A stretch of 64,000 nucleotides of DNA, taken from positions 1 to 64,000 of the forward strand of contig WNNJ02001453.1 in the NCBI GenBank assembly GCA_012934845.2, written 5' to 3'. Shown here one piece after another: positions 24,901-33,112 of this stretch (its first letter is position 1; the number at the start of each line of letters is the position of its first letter). The notes below the pieces were generated by a model. It ran no database searches. It saw nothing but the letters and a program-made list of their open reading frames with translations, and was not told the DNA's origin. The position numbers and the translations under genes were made by a program. This stretch comes from Pomphorhynchus laevis. Taxonomy: Eukaryota; Acanthocephala; Palaeacanthocephala; Echinorhynchida; Pomphorhynchidae.

Positions 24901-27900
24901 AGTATACACAGGACGCACCAGCTCCAATACTTCATTATCTTCACTCTGTATTGCTAGAATACTTGAATGTTGCTGTGATTGTCCGCTTGATTTACCCGCG
25001 TAATCTTCCGTTTCTTTGCTAGATTCGTTAAATTTAACTGAATTTACACTTTCAGTGAATGCATTGAAATATGGCTGTAACTTTATAGGTTCCGAAGCTT
25101 GACCGAGAATTTCTAATAGTACCGGATCAGATAGAAAGTAAAATCGTGGAAAAATCAATCTTTTTGATTCAAGATATCCTGCTAATGACGTTTGACACAT
25201 GTCCAATTGAGATAGCATAAAATCTAACATTTCAAGATTATTATCGTAAGATATACAACACGACAATATGTTCGGCGTTTCTTTCACTTTTGTAATCATT
25301 TTTAACCACATTTTATCCACTGCATTAAATTTCCGTGCTTCCAAAGGCAATTGTCTTGAAATATCTCCTCCTATAAACACTGCTTCCAAGTATACCCATA
25401 AATTCTGAACTTGAATCCATTTAGTCGTAACTTCATAAGTAATCGCTAAATCATCAATGCATTTTTGAATATCAGCCTTGAAATGTTCATTATATCGGTT
25501 TGAAGCCAAACTCGCCAATATTAGATTTGAATCTTCAATTGCTGATATTGCCTCTGATGTATCTTGACCTTTAAGTATTATGTCTCCTCTCATTTTAAAA
25601 GGTGCAAGTTTAAATTCTCTTGTTCGCCATTCAGATTCAAGCGAATTAAGTTTGGCTTCGATTTCTTGTTCTTTCATTGCACGAATACACACATCTTCTA
25701 TTTGTTCTTTCTTTTCAATCATTGGAATACCAACTAACTGTCCTACTTGGAAAGCATCGTCCGAAACATTCAAAGGTAAATTAAAAATTGATTCCATGTT
25801 TTGCCAGTGCCGTATTTGCATAGCTTTGTTAGATAGCATTTCTAAAAGCGGAATCTTTTCAAGAAATTCAGCTATAAGCTCAGATAGTTCCCGGTAAGCT
25901 GGCCACTTTTTGAGACTAGTTGGCATTCTTTTACATCGTGACATTAAGTCCGATATTTCGTCTGTCATTAAGCTAATGTTAATTTTTGACCACACTGTAT
26001 CTTTGAACCGATCTATGGTTTGGTTTGCCTGATCAAACAACGCGTAAAGACGATTAAAACTGGTAAGCTCTTTCTTGAGAAAGTACAGTCTATTAAACTT
26101 ACGATGCGGTAAATTGAACAGTTGCTCGCCTTCATAAAGAGATCGGTATCGATGCCATAAGAGATCAAACTTCGAACTGAACAATCTCATTCTATCGCTT
26201 GCTTCTTTAGCAGCGACTCCTTCTATCATTGGTCCTGTAGTTTGGTATTGATTGTCAAATTCGTTAAGTTCGCTACTAAATACTTCAATGTCATTTAATA
26301 GATCATTTACGAACATACTTCTAGATTTTAAAATGTCATAATGTGCTAATTCAGCTTTTGCTATTAATTCTTCATAATTGCGTGCAAGCTCCTCAGACAT
26401 ATCCGTGATATTAAATGGCCGCAAGCTTTGCTGTGCTTCAGGATAATGATAAGCTATTGCATTAAAAGCTGTACGTAACTTCATACAAGATCTTTCTATT
26501 TTAGGTTGAGAACTTCGTGTTGCGTTAATTGCGGATAGAACGGTCTTAAAGTCATCTACAGAACGAAGTTCCTTGTCTAGTTTTTTTATTAATCTCTGCA
26601 TAAACATATGAATACTTGATGCATTTTCAATTAACAGTTTTTTAACGTGTTCACATGCTTTTAGTTTTCTATTTACGGCTTGTTGAACGATACTACTTTT
26701 AAAAGGTGTCATGATTAGCTTTAATGGAAAGATGTTTTGATAATCTTCAATCTGTTGTACAGATTTTACCATATTGTCAAGTTCACTTAATCCGTTAAGT
26801 ATGGACATAATTTCAAAATCTTCCCTTCTTATAGCTACAATTTTATCCGATATGGTTTCATCTGATTGCCAAATATAACTGTATTTGTATAAATACTGCA
26901 GACTACTTTCAAAAATTTCTTTATTCATAGCAATGCAATTTGATAAATCCTTGTAAATTCGGTTTACCTCAACATCTGTGCGAATATCATTATATAAAAC
27001 CGCCAGAGGTAACTCAAATAAATTATATACATCAGTGGATTTTGCATTTTCTGGAACGAATTTACAATCCAAAGTAGACAATTTCTTTAAAATTAATTGA
27101 AATACGTCGATGTCTCCTCGCATTGCATCAAGTCTCCCTGGGTAGTCTATACAGTGAATCATGTCCGCTTTCAATTCCTTCGATTGACCCCATCTCTTGA
27201 CTCCTTTTGAAACATTTAAAATATATTGCACCACCTGACTCACGCTATGCTGCAATTTGTCTACACTCGGACTCAATTTTATTGTCTGATCCTCTAGAAT
27301 AACATCAACACAGAAGACAGGTGTTTGTACATGTTCATCATTTAGAGCATCAGAGCTTTGAACGTATAAAGCTGTTTTACATTTTTCATCTTTATTTAAT
27401 TGAACACGTTTTCTACTCAATAAGTGTTCCCGAAGCTTGTCTAACGAGTTTATTGTTATATAAATTAATCCTTCAGTCATACGTCCTTCATAGTAATTCC
27501 ATACCCGTGCTAATTCACCATTAATTTCTTGCAATTGTTTACCGTCTTCATTCGACTTATTTTCGCTGTCTTCTATGGTTTGCTGAGATGTTGGAATAGA
27601 ACGTAGCTGATGGATTTTGCGAAGACCTTTGTCGGTCAAAGCAAATGTCTGAACAATAGACCGTTGTAACTTTCCAAGCCTTCCAAGTTTCACTGTTGAC
27701 CCATGACACGGTTGAAAAGTAATTGACCCAGCCTGATCATCACATGCTTCTGTGAGCATTTCAATTAAATCTAAAACCGCGTTTTCAATTTTGGAATTTA
27801 GTGCGGCAATACTAACGGCTGCAGTTAACGTGTCCTTTTTGGTTAGTTGAGCAAACTCTTCTAAAGTAATACATTGATGTTTTTCGTTAACTTGTTGCCC

Positions 27901-30900
27901 GTTATAATTGGACACGTGTGTTTTTGATGTAACATTTGGAATTGTCATCAAAGAAATGTTAAATAAGGTATCTAAATGTTTATGGATACGATTCGCTACT
28001 AACCATTCAACTCGATAGACGAGATTTTCCATCATATCAACTTCCCGTTCACACTGTCCTGTGTACTTTGTTAACCCCGGTGATTGCCAGTTGTAAATAA
28101 TTTTACCTTCCTGGAGTAAACTGTATAATTTAGACGGGTACTCACAAAATAATTTTTTAATGACATTTCTGTATGTTCTTTCAGATGAACGAATTTGAAT
28201 ATAATTATAAATTCTTACTATGTTTCTTAACCGATAAGCATTAGCCTCTAAATTTGACCAATTATTAAGTAAGTCAACACATATAGATGGACATGATATG
28301 TTCATATCAAGTAATTCCCGAGTTGTGTGAGCTGCACATTCAATAAATGGATCAAAGTTTAGGTGGAGAAGCGATAATCCATTCTTCGAATTTATGTTTT
28401 CAACTGTTTCATTTACTCGAAAGAATGTACTATAATAATTTTGCTTGCTATCTTCGTGTTGATTTTCAATAAAAATAGGAGACTTCAAAGCATTGGGAAG
28501 ATGTTCTAATGATTGCAACCAATGTCTATGTGTAAGTAACTCATGCATGGTGAGTGTTTGTGCTCTTTTATCAAATTCTCGTTTGAGCAAATCTTTTTCG
28601 GCATCGGAAATGCAATCGACACTCAAAATTTCATTTACTGGCTTCTTAATTCGGTAATACAATCCCCGAACCCATTGAATTTGCGATACTGTCTCATAAG
28701 TGGTGAGATTAAAATAGCTCGCGTTCCTTTTCTCACGTTCATATATCGACATTACTAAAGGAAATTCCGTGTTAATAATGTATAGAACAACTTCAGAATA
28801 TAATTTAATCACACATTTTCTTAGATCATTTATTTCCATAGATTTTATACTTTTAAGACATCGTAACACTTCGTTGATGCTTCTGCATTTACTTTTAAAA
28901 ATTTTGTGAACTCGATACTCTAAGCTTTCAATCAAAGCTTTATTCAAAATATCTAGATCCGAAAGAAAGATATCTTTATACCATCGTTCAAAAGTAGGAT
29001 CTTCCTCCTCAAGAAGAAGTGTGTAATGTTCGGAAAAACTGTCTGGACTAGCTATCAGCTTACTTAGCAATTCTTCAAGATGTTCCGCTTCCATCGAAAA
29101 ATCTCTTAATGTAACCTTGTTAAGTTGTGATCCGTATTTCTTAATTGTATTCCGGACATGAATTATTTTCTGAATTCGCAGTAGAAACATGTTAATCGGG
29201 CTGAAGGTATATTCTGTTGAAACATTATCTAATGCTTCCATAGCCATATAAACGTGACCTATTAAAGGCATTGAAGATGCAGCCTTTTCTCGTGTCCCAC
29301 TTACGGTCATTTCCAAAAGTTCGTTAGTTAAATCAATGTGCATATGACAAACTTCTTCTACTAATTCAAATGTTTGATCCTTCATGCTAATTAAATTATC
29401 CTCAACATTACAAGTAAGACATTTTTTACAGCATTGCACAATTTGCGCACACAAACAAAGCAATAAATCACTCATATGTCGAGGTTCTGAATAGTATCTT
29501 GATAATTTACACATAAGTTTGACAGAATACATCAGTGACGGCAAAAATTGTTTCATCATAACAGGATCACTGCCGTATATTGGACTACTTATTTTTGATA
29601 ATGATAATAAGTATTTAAAATTTTCTTGGGCTTCACATAAATTACTTACTAATCTTTTTTCACAATTAAACCATTCAAGCAACTTATTGCTAGATATAGC
29701 AGCCCTTAACAAATACACATTCACCTTATGTCTTGGATGAGATACAGTTTTGAGCAAAGTGGCCAGTTGAACATTGGCATTTCGCCAAAATTCAATCTCG
29801 GCATCGAGTCCAGTTAGCTTTATATTCTCGTTACTTGGACAAGTAACCGTTCTCCACCTTATTTCTGTCAGCAGTGATAGCACATATTTAACTTTGTTCA
29901 TAATCAATTCAAGATAAAGTTCCGATTGTCGCACAACCGATGGAATCACTGATAACTCCAGTATCATGGACGAGATGTCCTGTCCATTTTCTAGTAATAA
30001 TACTGTTCGTTCTAATAAATGTTGACTGTTGTAATCTATATTGTAATGGACTGTTCCTGATTGCGTTAATTTATAAGTTAGTGATGATGGCAATGCAAGC
30101 TGAAAATTTCGAAATGACTGTTCCGAGGAATTAAGAATTTGATTTGTTAGATTAAGTGATTGTAACAACTTGTCAATAGAAGATCCTTTCATTTTCGATA
30201 ATATTGGCAAATATACCTTCTGTAATAACATGCATGCGTTAGCAGCGACTGACGATATTTTATTTTTTACTTGATTGCTAGTGACAGATTGAAAATTACT
30301 AAAAATCTCGTTCAATGTTGGTGTAACTGCAAATCGAAACGTGAATAGTGATCCGAAAGAATCATTAGATTCATTTCTTCGTTCAATGCCATTATTGTGA
30401 CGATATTTTGGGAATATAACAATCATTATTCCTACACTACCTGGTGGTAATGCTGATATCGATTCATTTATAAATACACTCACCTCTTTATTAAGGATGT
30501 AATTGCCGTCGCCATTATCTGTCCAAGCGACGACTGATATAATAATAGCTTCATCGATATTCTTTGTTAAAACGTATTCGGGAAGCTTAACATGCTCATT
30601 TGAAATCTTGATGTTAATGTCAGATTTTGACACGTTTTCCCGCGATATTAAACTTTCAGATAAACTTGATTTTTCATTGGCCTTAATGTTCGATGAACAA
30701 AAATCTATAATTTTTTGTAACTTAAAATCATTTTCCAATATTTTAGAAATTATTGTATATTTGTCGATGCCAGATGAAATAGTTAAGATGTCGATAATTT
30801 TATCTATTAGAGATCCTGTCTCCTCATTTATTCTTTCTTTGTAATTAACATTGGATGAAAAAATTAAAGAAGAAATACTATCAACTCCACTTAAGAAAAC

Positions 30901-31230
30901 ATTTTGGTTATCAAATGTATTTCTACTATCTTCATAGTTAAACAGAGACATAAAAAAGTAACTTACCAAAATAAAATTTTTGTTTCGTTTTGCTTCAGAG
31001 TTTGAAATTATCATGTAGAGAAAGAGCGCTAAATTAAACGTTCTGGTTGCCAGGCTGACAGTAGACACGGAAGAAATCAAACATAACATTGCATACTTAT
31101 AATTTAAAGAGTAGTATTTTACGAACCAGATATATTTGGCTAAATTATTGTATTTTATCGTTCTTAACGACAGTTTTTCAATTTGGTTAACTACGCAATA
31201 AAATTTTAATAAACTCTTATTTAATTTCAA
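15946..31230 (-). CDS. Axonemal outer-arm dynein heavy chain, DNAH5/DNAH8 (kl-3) type, intronless
   Basis: A 5094-residue uninterrupted ORF. It is the ATP-driven motor subunit of the axonemal outer dynein arm, acting in sperm flagella or sensory cilia. Domain order is complete. N-terminal stem and linker reach about residue 2130. AAA1 has Walker A GPAGTGKT (~2309) and Walker B FDEFNR (2361). AAA2 has GPSGVGKS (~2592), AAA3 GEPGTAKT (~2936) and AAA4 GVGGSGKR (~3351). Two stalk coiled coils (~3586-3700, ~3811-3904) flank the microtubule-binding tip. AAA5, AAA6 (NWILLQNCHLGLD, ~4502) and the C-terminal domain follow. The end (EGVYIYGMYLEGAAW, CPVYKR, HWILRGAALI) is diagnostic of DNAH5/8. It is about 470 residues longer than the usual ~4620. 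Extra length includes an acidic/serine-rich loop between AAA3 and AAA4 (~3198-3264) and a hydrophobic first ~90 residues. Those may be untranslated; Met94 is an alternative start. TAA stop at 15946. Confidence 0.96.
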   Translation of the reverse strand: MKLNKSLLKFYCVVNQIEKLSLRTIKYNNLAKYIWFVKYYSLNYKYAMLCLISSVSTVSLATRTFNLALFLYMIISNSEAKRNKNFILVSYFFMSLFNYEDSRNTFDNQNVFLSGVDSISSLIFSSNVNYKERINEETGSLIDKIIDILTISSGIDKYTIISKILENDFKLQKIIDFCSSNIKANEKSSLSESLISRENVSKSDINIKISNEHVKLPEYVLTKNIDEAIIISVVAWTDNGDGNYILNKEVSVFINESISALPPGSVGIMIVIFPKYRHNNGIERRNESNDSFGSLFTFRFAVTPTLNEIFSNFQSVTSNQVKNKISSVAANACMLLQKVYLPILSKMKGSSIDKLLQSLNLTNQILNSSEQSFRNFQLALPSSLTYKLTQSGTVHYNIDYNSQHLLERTVLLLENGQDISSMILELSVIPSVVRQSELYLELIMNKVKYVLSLLTEIRWRTVTCPSNENIKLTGLDAEIEFWRNANVQLATLLKTVSHPRHKVNVYLLRAAISSNKLLEWFNCEKRLVSNLCEAQENFKYLLSLSKISSPIYGSDPVMMKQFLPSLMYSVKLMCKLSRYYSEPRHMSDLLLCLCAQIVQCCKKCLTCNVEDNLISMKDQTFELVEEVCHMHIDLTNELLEMTVSGTREKAASSMPLIGHVYMAMEALDNVSTEYTFSPINMFLLRIQKIIHVRNTIKKYGSQLNKVTLRDFSMEAEHLEELLSKLIASPDSFSEHYTLLLEEEDPTFERWYKDIFLSDLDILNKALIESLEYRVHKIFKSKCRSINEVLRCLKSIKSMEINDLRKCVIKLYSEVVLYIINTEFPLVMSIYEREKRNASYFNLTTYETVSQIQWVRGLYYRIKKPVNEILSVDCISDAEKDLLKREFDKRAQTLTMHELLTHRHWLQSLEHLPNALKSPIFIENQHEDSKQNYYSTFFRVNETVENINSKNGLSLLHLNFDPFIECAAHTTRELLDMNISCPSICVDLLNNWSNLEANAYRLRNIVRIYNYIQIRSSERTYRNVIKKLFCEYPSKLYSLLQEGKIIYNWQSPGLTKYTGQCEREVDMMENLVYRVEWLVANRIHKHLDTLFNISLMTIPNVTSKTHVSNYNGQQVNEKHQCITLEEFAQLTKKDTLTAAVSIAALNSKIENAVLDLIEMLTEACDDQAGSITFQPCHGSTVKLGRLGKLQRSIVQTFALTDKGLRKIHQLRSIPTSQQTIEDSENKSNEDGKQLQEINGELARVWNYYEGRMTEGLIYITINSLDKLREHLLSRKRVQLNKDEKCKTALYVQSSDALNDEHVQTPVFCVDVILEDQTIKLSPSVDKLQHSVSQVVQYILNVSKGVKRWGQSKELKADMIHCIDYPGRLDAMRGDIDVFQLILKKLSTLDCKFVPENAKSTDVYNLFELPLAVLYNDIRTDVEVNRIYKDLSNCIAMNKEIFESSLQYLYKYSYIWQSDETISDKIVAIRREDFEIMSILNGLSELDNMVKSVQQIEDYQNIFPLKLIMTPFKSSIVQQAVNRKLKACEHVKKLLIENASSIHMFMQRLIKKLDKELRSVDDFKTVLSAINATRSSQPKIERSCMKLRTAFNAIAYHYPEAQQSLRPFNITDMSEELARNYEELIAKAELAHYDILKSRSMFVNDLLNDIEVFSSELNEFDNQYQTTGPMIEGVAAKEASDRMRLFSSKFDLLWHRYRSLYEGEQLFNLPHRKFNRLYFLKKELTSFNRLYALFDQANQTIDRFKDTVWSKINISLMTDEISDLMSRCKRMPTSLKKWPAYRELSELIAEFLEKIPLLEMLSNKAMQIRHWQNMESIFNLPLNVSDDAFQVGQLVGIPMIEKKEQIEDVCIRAMKEQEIEAKLNSLESEWRTREFKLAPFKMRGDIILKGQDTSEAISAIEDSNLILASLASNRYNEHFKADIQKCIDDLAITYEVTTKWIQVQNLWVYLEAVFIGGDISRQLPLEARKFNAVDKMWLKMITKVKETPNILSCCISYDNNLEMLDFMLSQLDMCQTSLAGYLESKRLIFPRFYFLSDPVLLEILGQASEPIKLQPYFNAFTESVNSVKFNESSKETEDYAGKSSGQSQQHSSILAIQSEDNEVLELVRPVYTKKTTVEEWLGDFLLSCQDTVKARIQKCVASMGNSEFDLQSFFLEENQQFGLIILQLLWTATSENAIKNQLKTGNSVRKASKYFQLLLDQLIERTVDDLSSMNRLKYDTYITIHIHQRDVFSDLANLNLKDVRDFDWTKQSRFYYEDVTNSMVVSITDVDFMYGNEFLGCSERLVITPLTDRCYISLAQALGMCYGGSPAGPAGTGKTETTKDMAKSIGKYCIVLNCSEQFDYKGLGKTFKGLAQSGCWGCFDEFNRINLPVLSVAAQQIQTLLHAKRNRHSELIFTDGQRISMDTSFAIIITMNPGYAGRQELPENLKVNFRVVAMMVPDRQIIIRVKLASCGFKNNVILSQKFYLLYKLCEDQLSKQVHYDFGMRNVRAVLRTLGTAKRQNAEEEESVAVLRVLRDMNLSKLVDEDEPLFLSLLNDLFPSVSIKADNKDDLQVAIDFKCNELNLCNHADWNLKILQLYDTQLVRHGIMVLGPSGVGKSSCITVLQGALTIMGTLTREYRMNPKAITSAQMFGELDVATNDWTDGIFSILWRRFLKMYSNSVRKQRKEAWWMVLDGPVDAVWIENLNSVLDDNKLLTLANGDRIPMATNVKVIFEVHNIDNASPATVSRNGMVYMSRSTLSWRAIAQSWLASDKDKKYKNAIYKILDNVFDKLEQYVRINLSPTMSAYECNYISQMLSLTDGINAEFDQYNGNEDVLKRLSSFTIIWSFGALLELDDRSKLEVFIRDNLSDQLNLNDQSFSNTIVGNSTQSVFDHFLSKEGVWEHWSRLVNDWKYPMESESLVEYSKILVPNVDNVRTMYLVDSIAKQKKPVLLVGEPGTAKTVIINNYMSTSYDATVHECRTMNFSSATTPNQIQRTLESYFDKRVANTIGPAENKHMTIFIDDLSMPMVNEWGDQTANEVVRQVIEFNGFYSLDKPGEWTNIVDIQFLAAMIKPGGGRNNIPERLRRHFITFNCTLPGNEAMDKIFMSIANYFHESRGFSMNIINACSCIVEATRQIWQAVKLKMLPTPAKFHYIFNLRDLSKIWEGIIQINSAECSTVKELVHLWRHECSRVLSDRLIIESEIEWFKNVLNDETAKLTHRLIEKETEQEAGANSVRESFASIGDSSRHTINAVGVRSSRHNAKISLKKSGDMANSYEDELFCDFQRAEIEVTDDNVDNLEAGDSLQPRVYERVLDMENIRNILKNNMERMNVEVRGNNMDIVFFDDSIKHLLRVSRIITKPKGHALLVGVGGSGKRSMAALAAYICGHKIFKIMVTRIYNVASFLEDMRLLYKMVAKSERGVSFILADTDINDEQYLEYVNNMLNTGEIPGLLGKEDYEPILNELAFSIKRMNPKAIITRETLMQHYWQRIRANLHIILCLSPENKRFRERAMKFPGLISGCTIDWYHKWPIEALTSVCSYYLHKFEMDCRPSTKTAVIKVMSQIHDDISTTCSKYFELTRRLISVTPKSFLSFITSYQQQYMEKREYLEKEKTKMKIGIDKLHEAAEQVNSISAELVGKGKEIDDLNSIASEELRSTEGIKKNAEQQEERVKKIKHDAESIVEIIAEQKEAADREMEPAKHVLDECKKALLEITKPDIDYLKKLPNPPQLIMIIIDSILILLRYRVGAITINTNVGSKLPPFYNTNNSEISKMLGNPQIMKMLYELNPDELNDEILELTGAYFKYVGYDYNMAYKVFKNLAPLTNWAKKMEQYYDKNKAVLPLKNNVRKLEFKHKKAQLKLNKAEAEYQKTNQILQKCLVQYRKAMDEKKVVQDQYDALQHRRDTAASLIDGLTDERKRWSRQSIDFERTIKRLPGDVLLATAFICYAGPFSQNFRNLLTENWLKIIRQERIPLTDRFDIVNNMVDEARINEWNLEGLPADRLSTENGIIITKNNRYPLLIDPQLQGKTWIVNKESQNDLIITQLNSKSFRDQLEKCLSGGQTLLIEDVEEELDPTMDNVLDKKYFKLGTSMKCKIGDRDVDVNDNFMLYITTKLSNPEFPPETFARCAVIDFAVTMLGLEEQLLAIVINHERAEIERERVITAKEMSANQKRLKELENSLLFKLTSIEGSVLDDLELIRVLNENKSTANDIKQKMMIAEKTRVKLEFAREEYRSVAIRGSVLYFIITEMALVNHMYQTSLHQFLEIFNESMDSSYSNSYSIKSTNSNQRANDIVKLLTEMTWNYVSRAIYRHDRLLFTLLLALKIKLRSGDIKINEFMAFVKGGASIDLDSCPPKRYSWIDNVTWMNLVEISHIPRFRNIMQHLKENESKWKVWQSSSKIEETNPPIPLNEGINYEFDRLLMVRVWSPDKIIVTAQTFIAHTIGKQFVQPYILRIEDLVNESNSKKPILALLSSGNDPTNSIVSIAAKKCKEISIVALGQGQEQHARSAMLHAMQTGNWILLQNCHLGLDYLNEFYVELNTIDSHQDFRAWLTTEYNEYFPIQMLQCAIKFTNEAPQGIRAGLFRTYQNVTQEFIEAISAKPWPSLIYSISYLHSVFQERRKYGPMGWNVPYEFSQTDWEASLKYIRNLLARYDKNPIISWKALRYMIGEIQYGGRVTDDMDRRLILSYSKLWFKEALLTDRFDFCPPTNIYSIPQSGKMKDILAFISNLPITDKAKIFGLHDNSDMSYQIMQSSYALSTIVSIQPKDESSTIIPILSKASFKNDEDESNASAELILVLDQSRETNVKRISADMLTKLPENLSELEIRKRLQIMGSIQPMSIFLTHEINRMQKLLNIIRQSLTDVILAIDGVIVLSDELKQTVDNIYDGRVPIMWTRYSWISEGLGFWFSELVSRNTQFENWIRKGRPKLFWFAGFFNPSGFLTAMRQEITRSHRDWALDFVTVESTVTRMNKEDVRQAPTEGVYIYGMYLEGAAWNPKQASLCEPANKILYHLMPVIHMYAVNEQSKTKKQAANITPIKSERRANRMISGVDKKQRNSKTVAKIYDCPVYKRTKRTDENYITSIQLNSGNEDPLHWILRGAALINNVN

Positions 31231-31954
31231 TTAGACATTTTTATTGTTTTGAGGAATTTTCACATATTTACTTAACCGATACTGAATTAGAAAGATAAAT
31301 ATCATTTTTAACATAAATAATGTTTAATATACATTTTTTTAGATTACTTCAAATTTAATATTTCTTAGTCGTCTTGAATAAAAAATATTGATGCTAAATA
31401 AAAATAGGGTGTTATGATAAAAAATAAAAACAAATTAATATCTCGAATCAATATAACTTATTATGTTAAAACAATGACGTAATTTATCTTGACAAAATTT
31501 AATAAACAAAGCAAACGGTTATGTGAGGACTGATTAATATCCTTCTATCAAGAGGCTATAAATTATTTCAATAAATAATTCAATATGTGGTTTTGGTAAA
31601 TGTACCGATATATAGCAACAAATTAATGAACTGGATTTGGTGTTGTTTCTTATAAATCTTAACATAATGGCACAATGTAACATGTATGTATTATTAATAA
31701 AAATAAATCCAGATTCAATAATATAATCGATTAAATCTTTATCAAAATGAATATTGACGGCATTAGCTTGACATGCTAATAGTACATTGTAATGTAAATT
31801 GTCATTTTTCTGTCATGATAAAATTTATAAAAATTGCCCCTAAGAAGATAGTCAGTAGCCAAATTAAAAATCATATAATATATGAAAAAGTATTATATTT
31901 TCATCTTCATCTCTATGATGTGAACATGAAATCGCTCCAATAAATAATGATTTT
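31231..31954 (-). promoter_or_regulatory. Upstream flank of the complete dynein gene (candidate promoter region)
   Basis: The AT-rich region immediately upstream of the dynein ATG. It contains no ORF and ends at the foldback element at about 31955. It is present three times in the window: here, at 441-1164, and inverted at 51434-52121, the last lacking any dynein codons. I cannot point to specific core promoter motifs. Confidence 0.45.
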
Positions 31955-32720
31955 TAACTACTGGTGACGTATATTAATAAGAAAGAATCTCATAACTTTT
32001 TTAATTAACACGAACAAGTATAAACCTGCATGCTTTTTACAACCTTCGTCGGGAAGCTTAACCCGGAATGCGCCTACCACGGTCGCCTAGCCCCCAATGG
32101 GGCATTTCAACCTTAGTATACTCATCTATACAGGGTTGTCTCACAGTGTGGCCCTGTAGCTACACAACTTCGACAATATTTACTCCTCAGTAAACCTCTG
32201 AATGGAAGTCACTGAGCGCACGCTCCTCCACCGGTTACCAGCCTTACATCTGGTAGGGTTCGCTAAAGTAGTGGCTTCACATGGCAGCACGTGTGCTGTC
32301 GTTCCTTCCATCGTCAGCTAACTGAGTTTGCTGATCAAGCAAAACGCTTGTATACAGCAATTGCAAAGCACGAGCAAAGCTCCAGCCCAAATGCTAAATT
32401 TATTTTCGTCACTCCACACCTAGTGGTTATATGAATTTTAACTACTGGTGACGTATATTAATAAGAAAGAATTTCATACAGCTTCTTTTAATGAACACAA
32501 ACAGGAAAGTATAAACCTGCATGCTTTTTACAACCTTCGTCGGGAAGCTTAACCCGGAATGCGCCGACCACACTATCTGTGGTAGGCCTAGCCTAACCCC
32601 CATTGAAAGCTAGGCGTCTGCGGTAAGCACATTCCGGTTTAAGCTTCCCGACGAAGGTTGTAAAAAGCATGCAGGATTATACTTTCCTATTCGTGTTAAT
32701 TAAAAAAAGTTGTATGAAAT
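31955..32720. mobile_element. Foldback/MITE-like element, ~770 bp, with duplicated left end
   Basis: The element starts near aactactggtgacgtatatt (31955) and ends near ttgtatgaaat (32720). Its left end occurs twice in direct orientation, at 31955 and again at 32439, each followed by the same long terminal repeat. The right end occurs once, inverted. The inverted third copy of this locus (51434-51476) lacks the whole element and looks like the empty site, with taatgattt/taatttatt as an imperfect target duplication. No protein is encoded, so it would be non-autonomous. The superfamily is not recognised. Confidence 0.75.
32471..32720. repeat. Terminal inverted repeats of the foldback element, ~100 bp each
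   Basis: The left arm (32471 to about 32570) and right arm (about 32620-32720) are reverse complements with few mismatches. They share cctgcatgctttttacaac and cttcgtcgggaagcttaa and are separated by ~50 bp. A transcript or single strand of this region would form a long stem. Confidence 0.9.
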
Positions 32721-33112
32721 GATAATTTATTTATTCAACTGATTGTTTTTGAAATAAATGTGAAATGCAATGATGTTATACTGCTCTATGCTTTAATCCT
32801 AAACATGTCTGCAAAGTAGTGTACGAATGGCATCACGAAACAGTTGCAGCACTATCTAAACATCAACATCATCCTGCGTTGACGTTTGTACGTTAATCAT
32901 TAGGAAAGGGGATAATCTGACACTTTTCAAACTAACGCTTGAAAAATGTCAGACCGGTAAGTAGTCTACAAATTCACAGGAAAGTATTGTGCAACTTTTC
33001 AATGACTAGCTGGATTCTATGAAGGTCATAAGTATTATAGCTTAACATTATGGCTTAATATAAAAGTATTATTTTGTGAAAGATTCGTGTAATTGTGCTC
33101 GTTTTCAAATGT

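Noticed and set aside
16670-30844. Many plus-strand ORFs of 60-173 codons across the dynein gene
   Set aside because: They are antisense to a conserved dynein frame with no recognisable domains or own signals.
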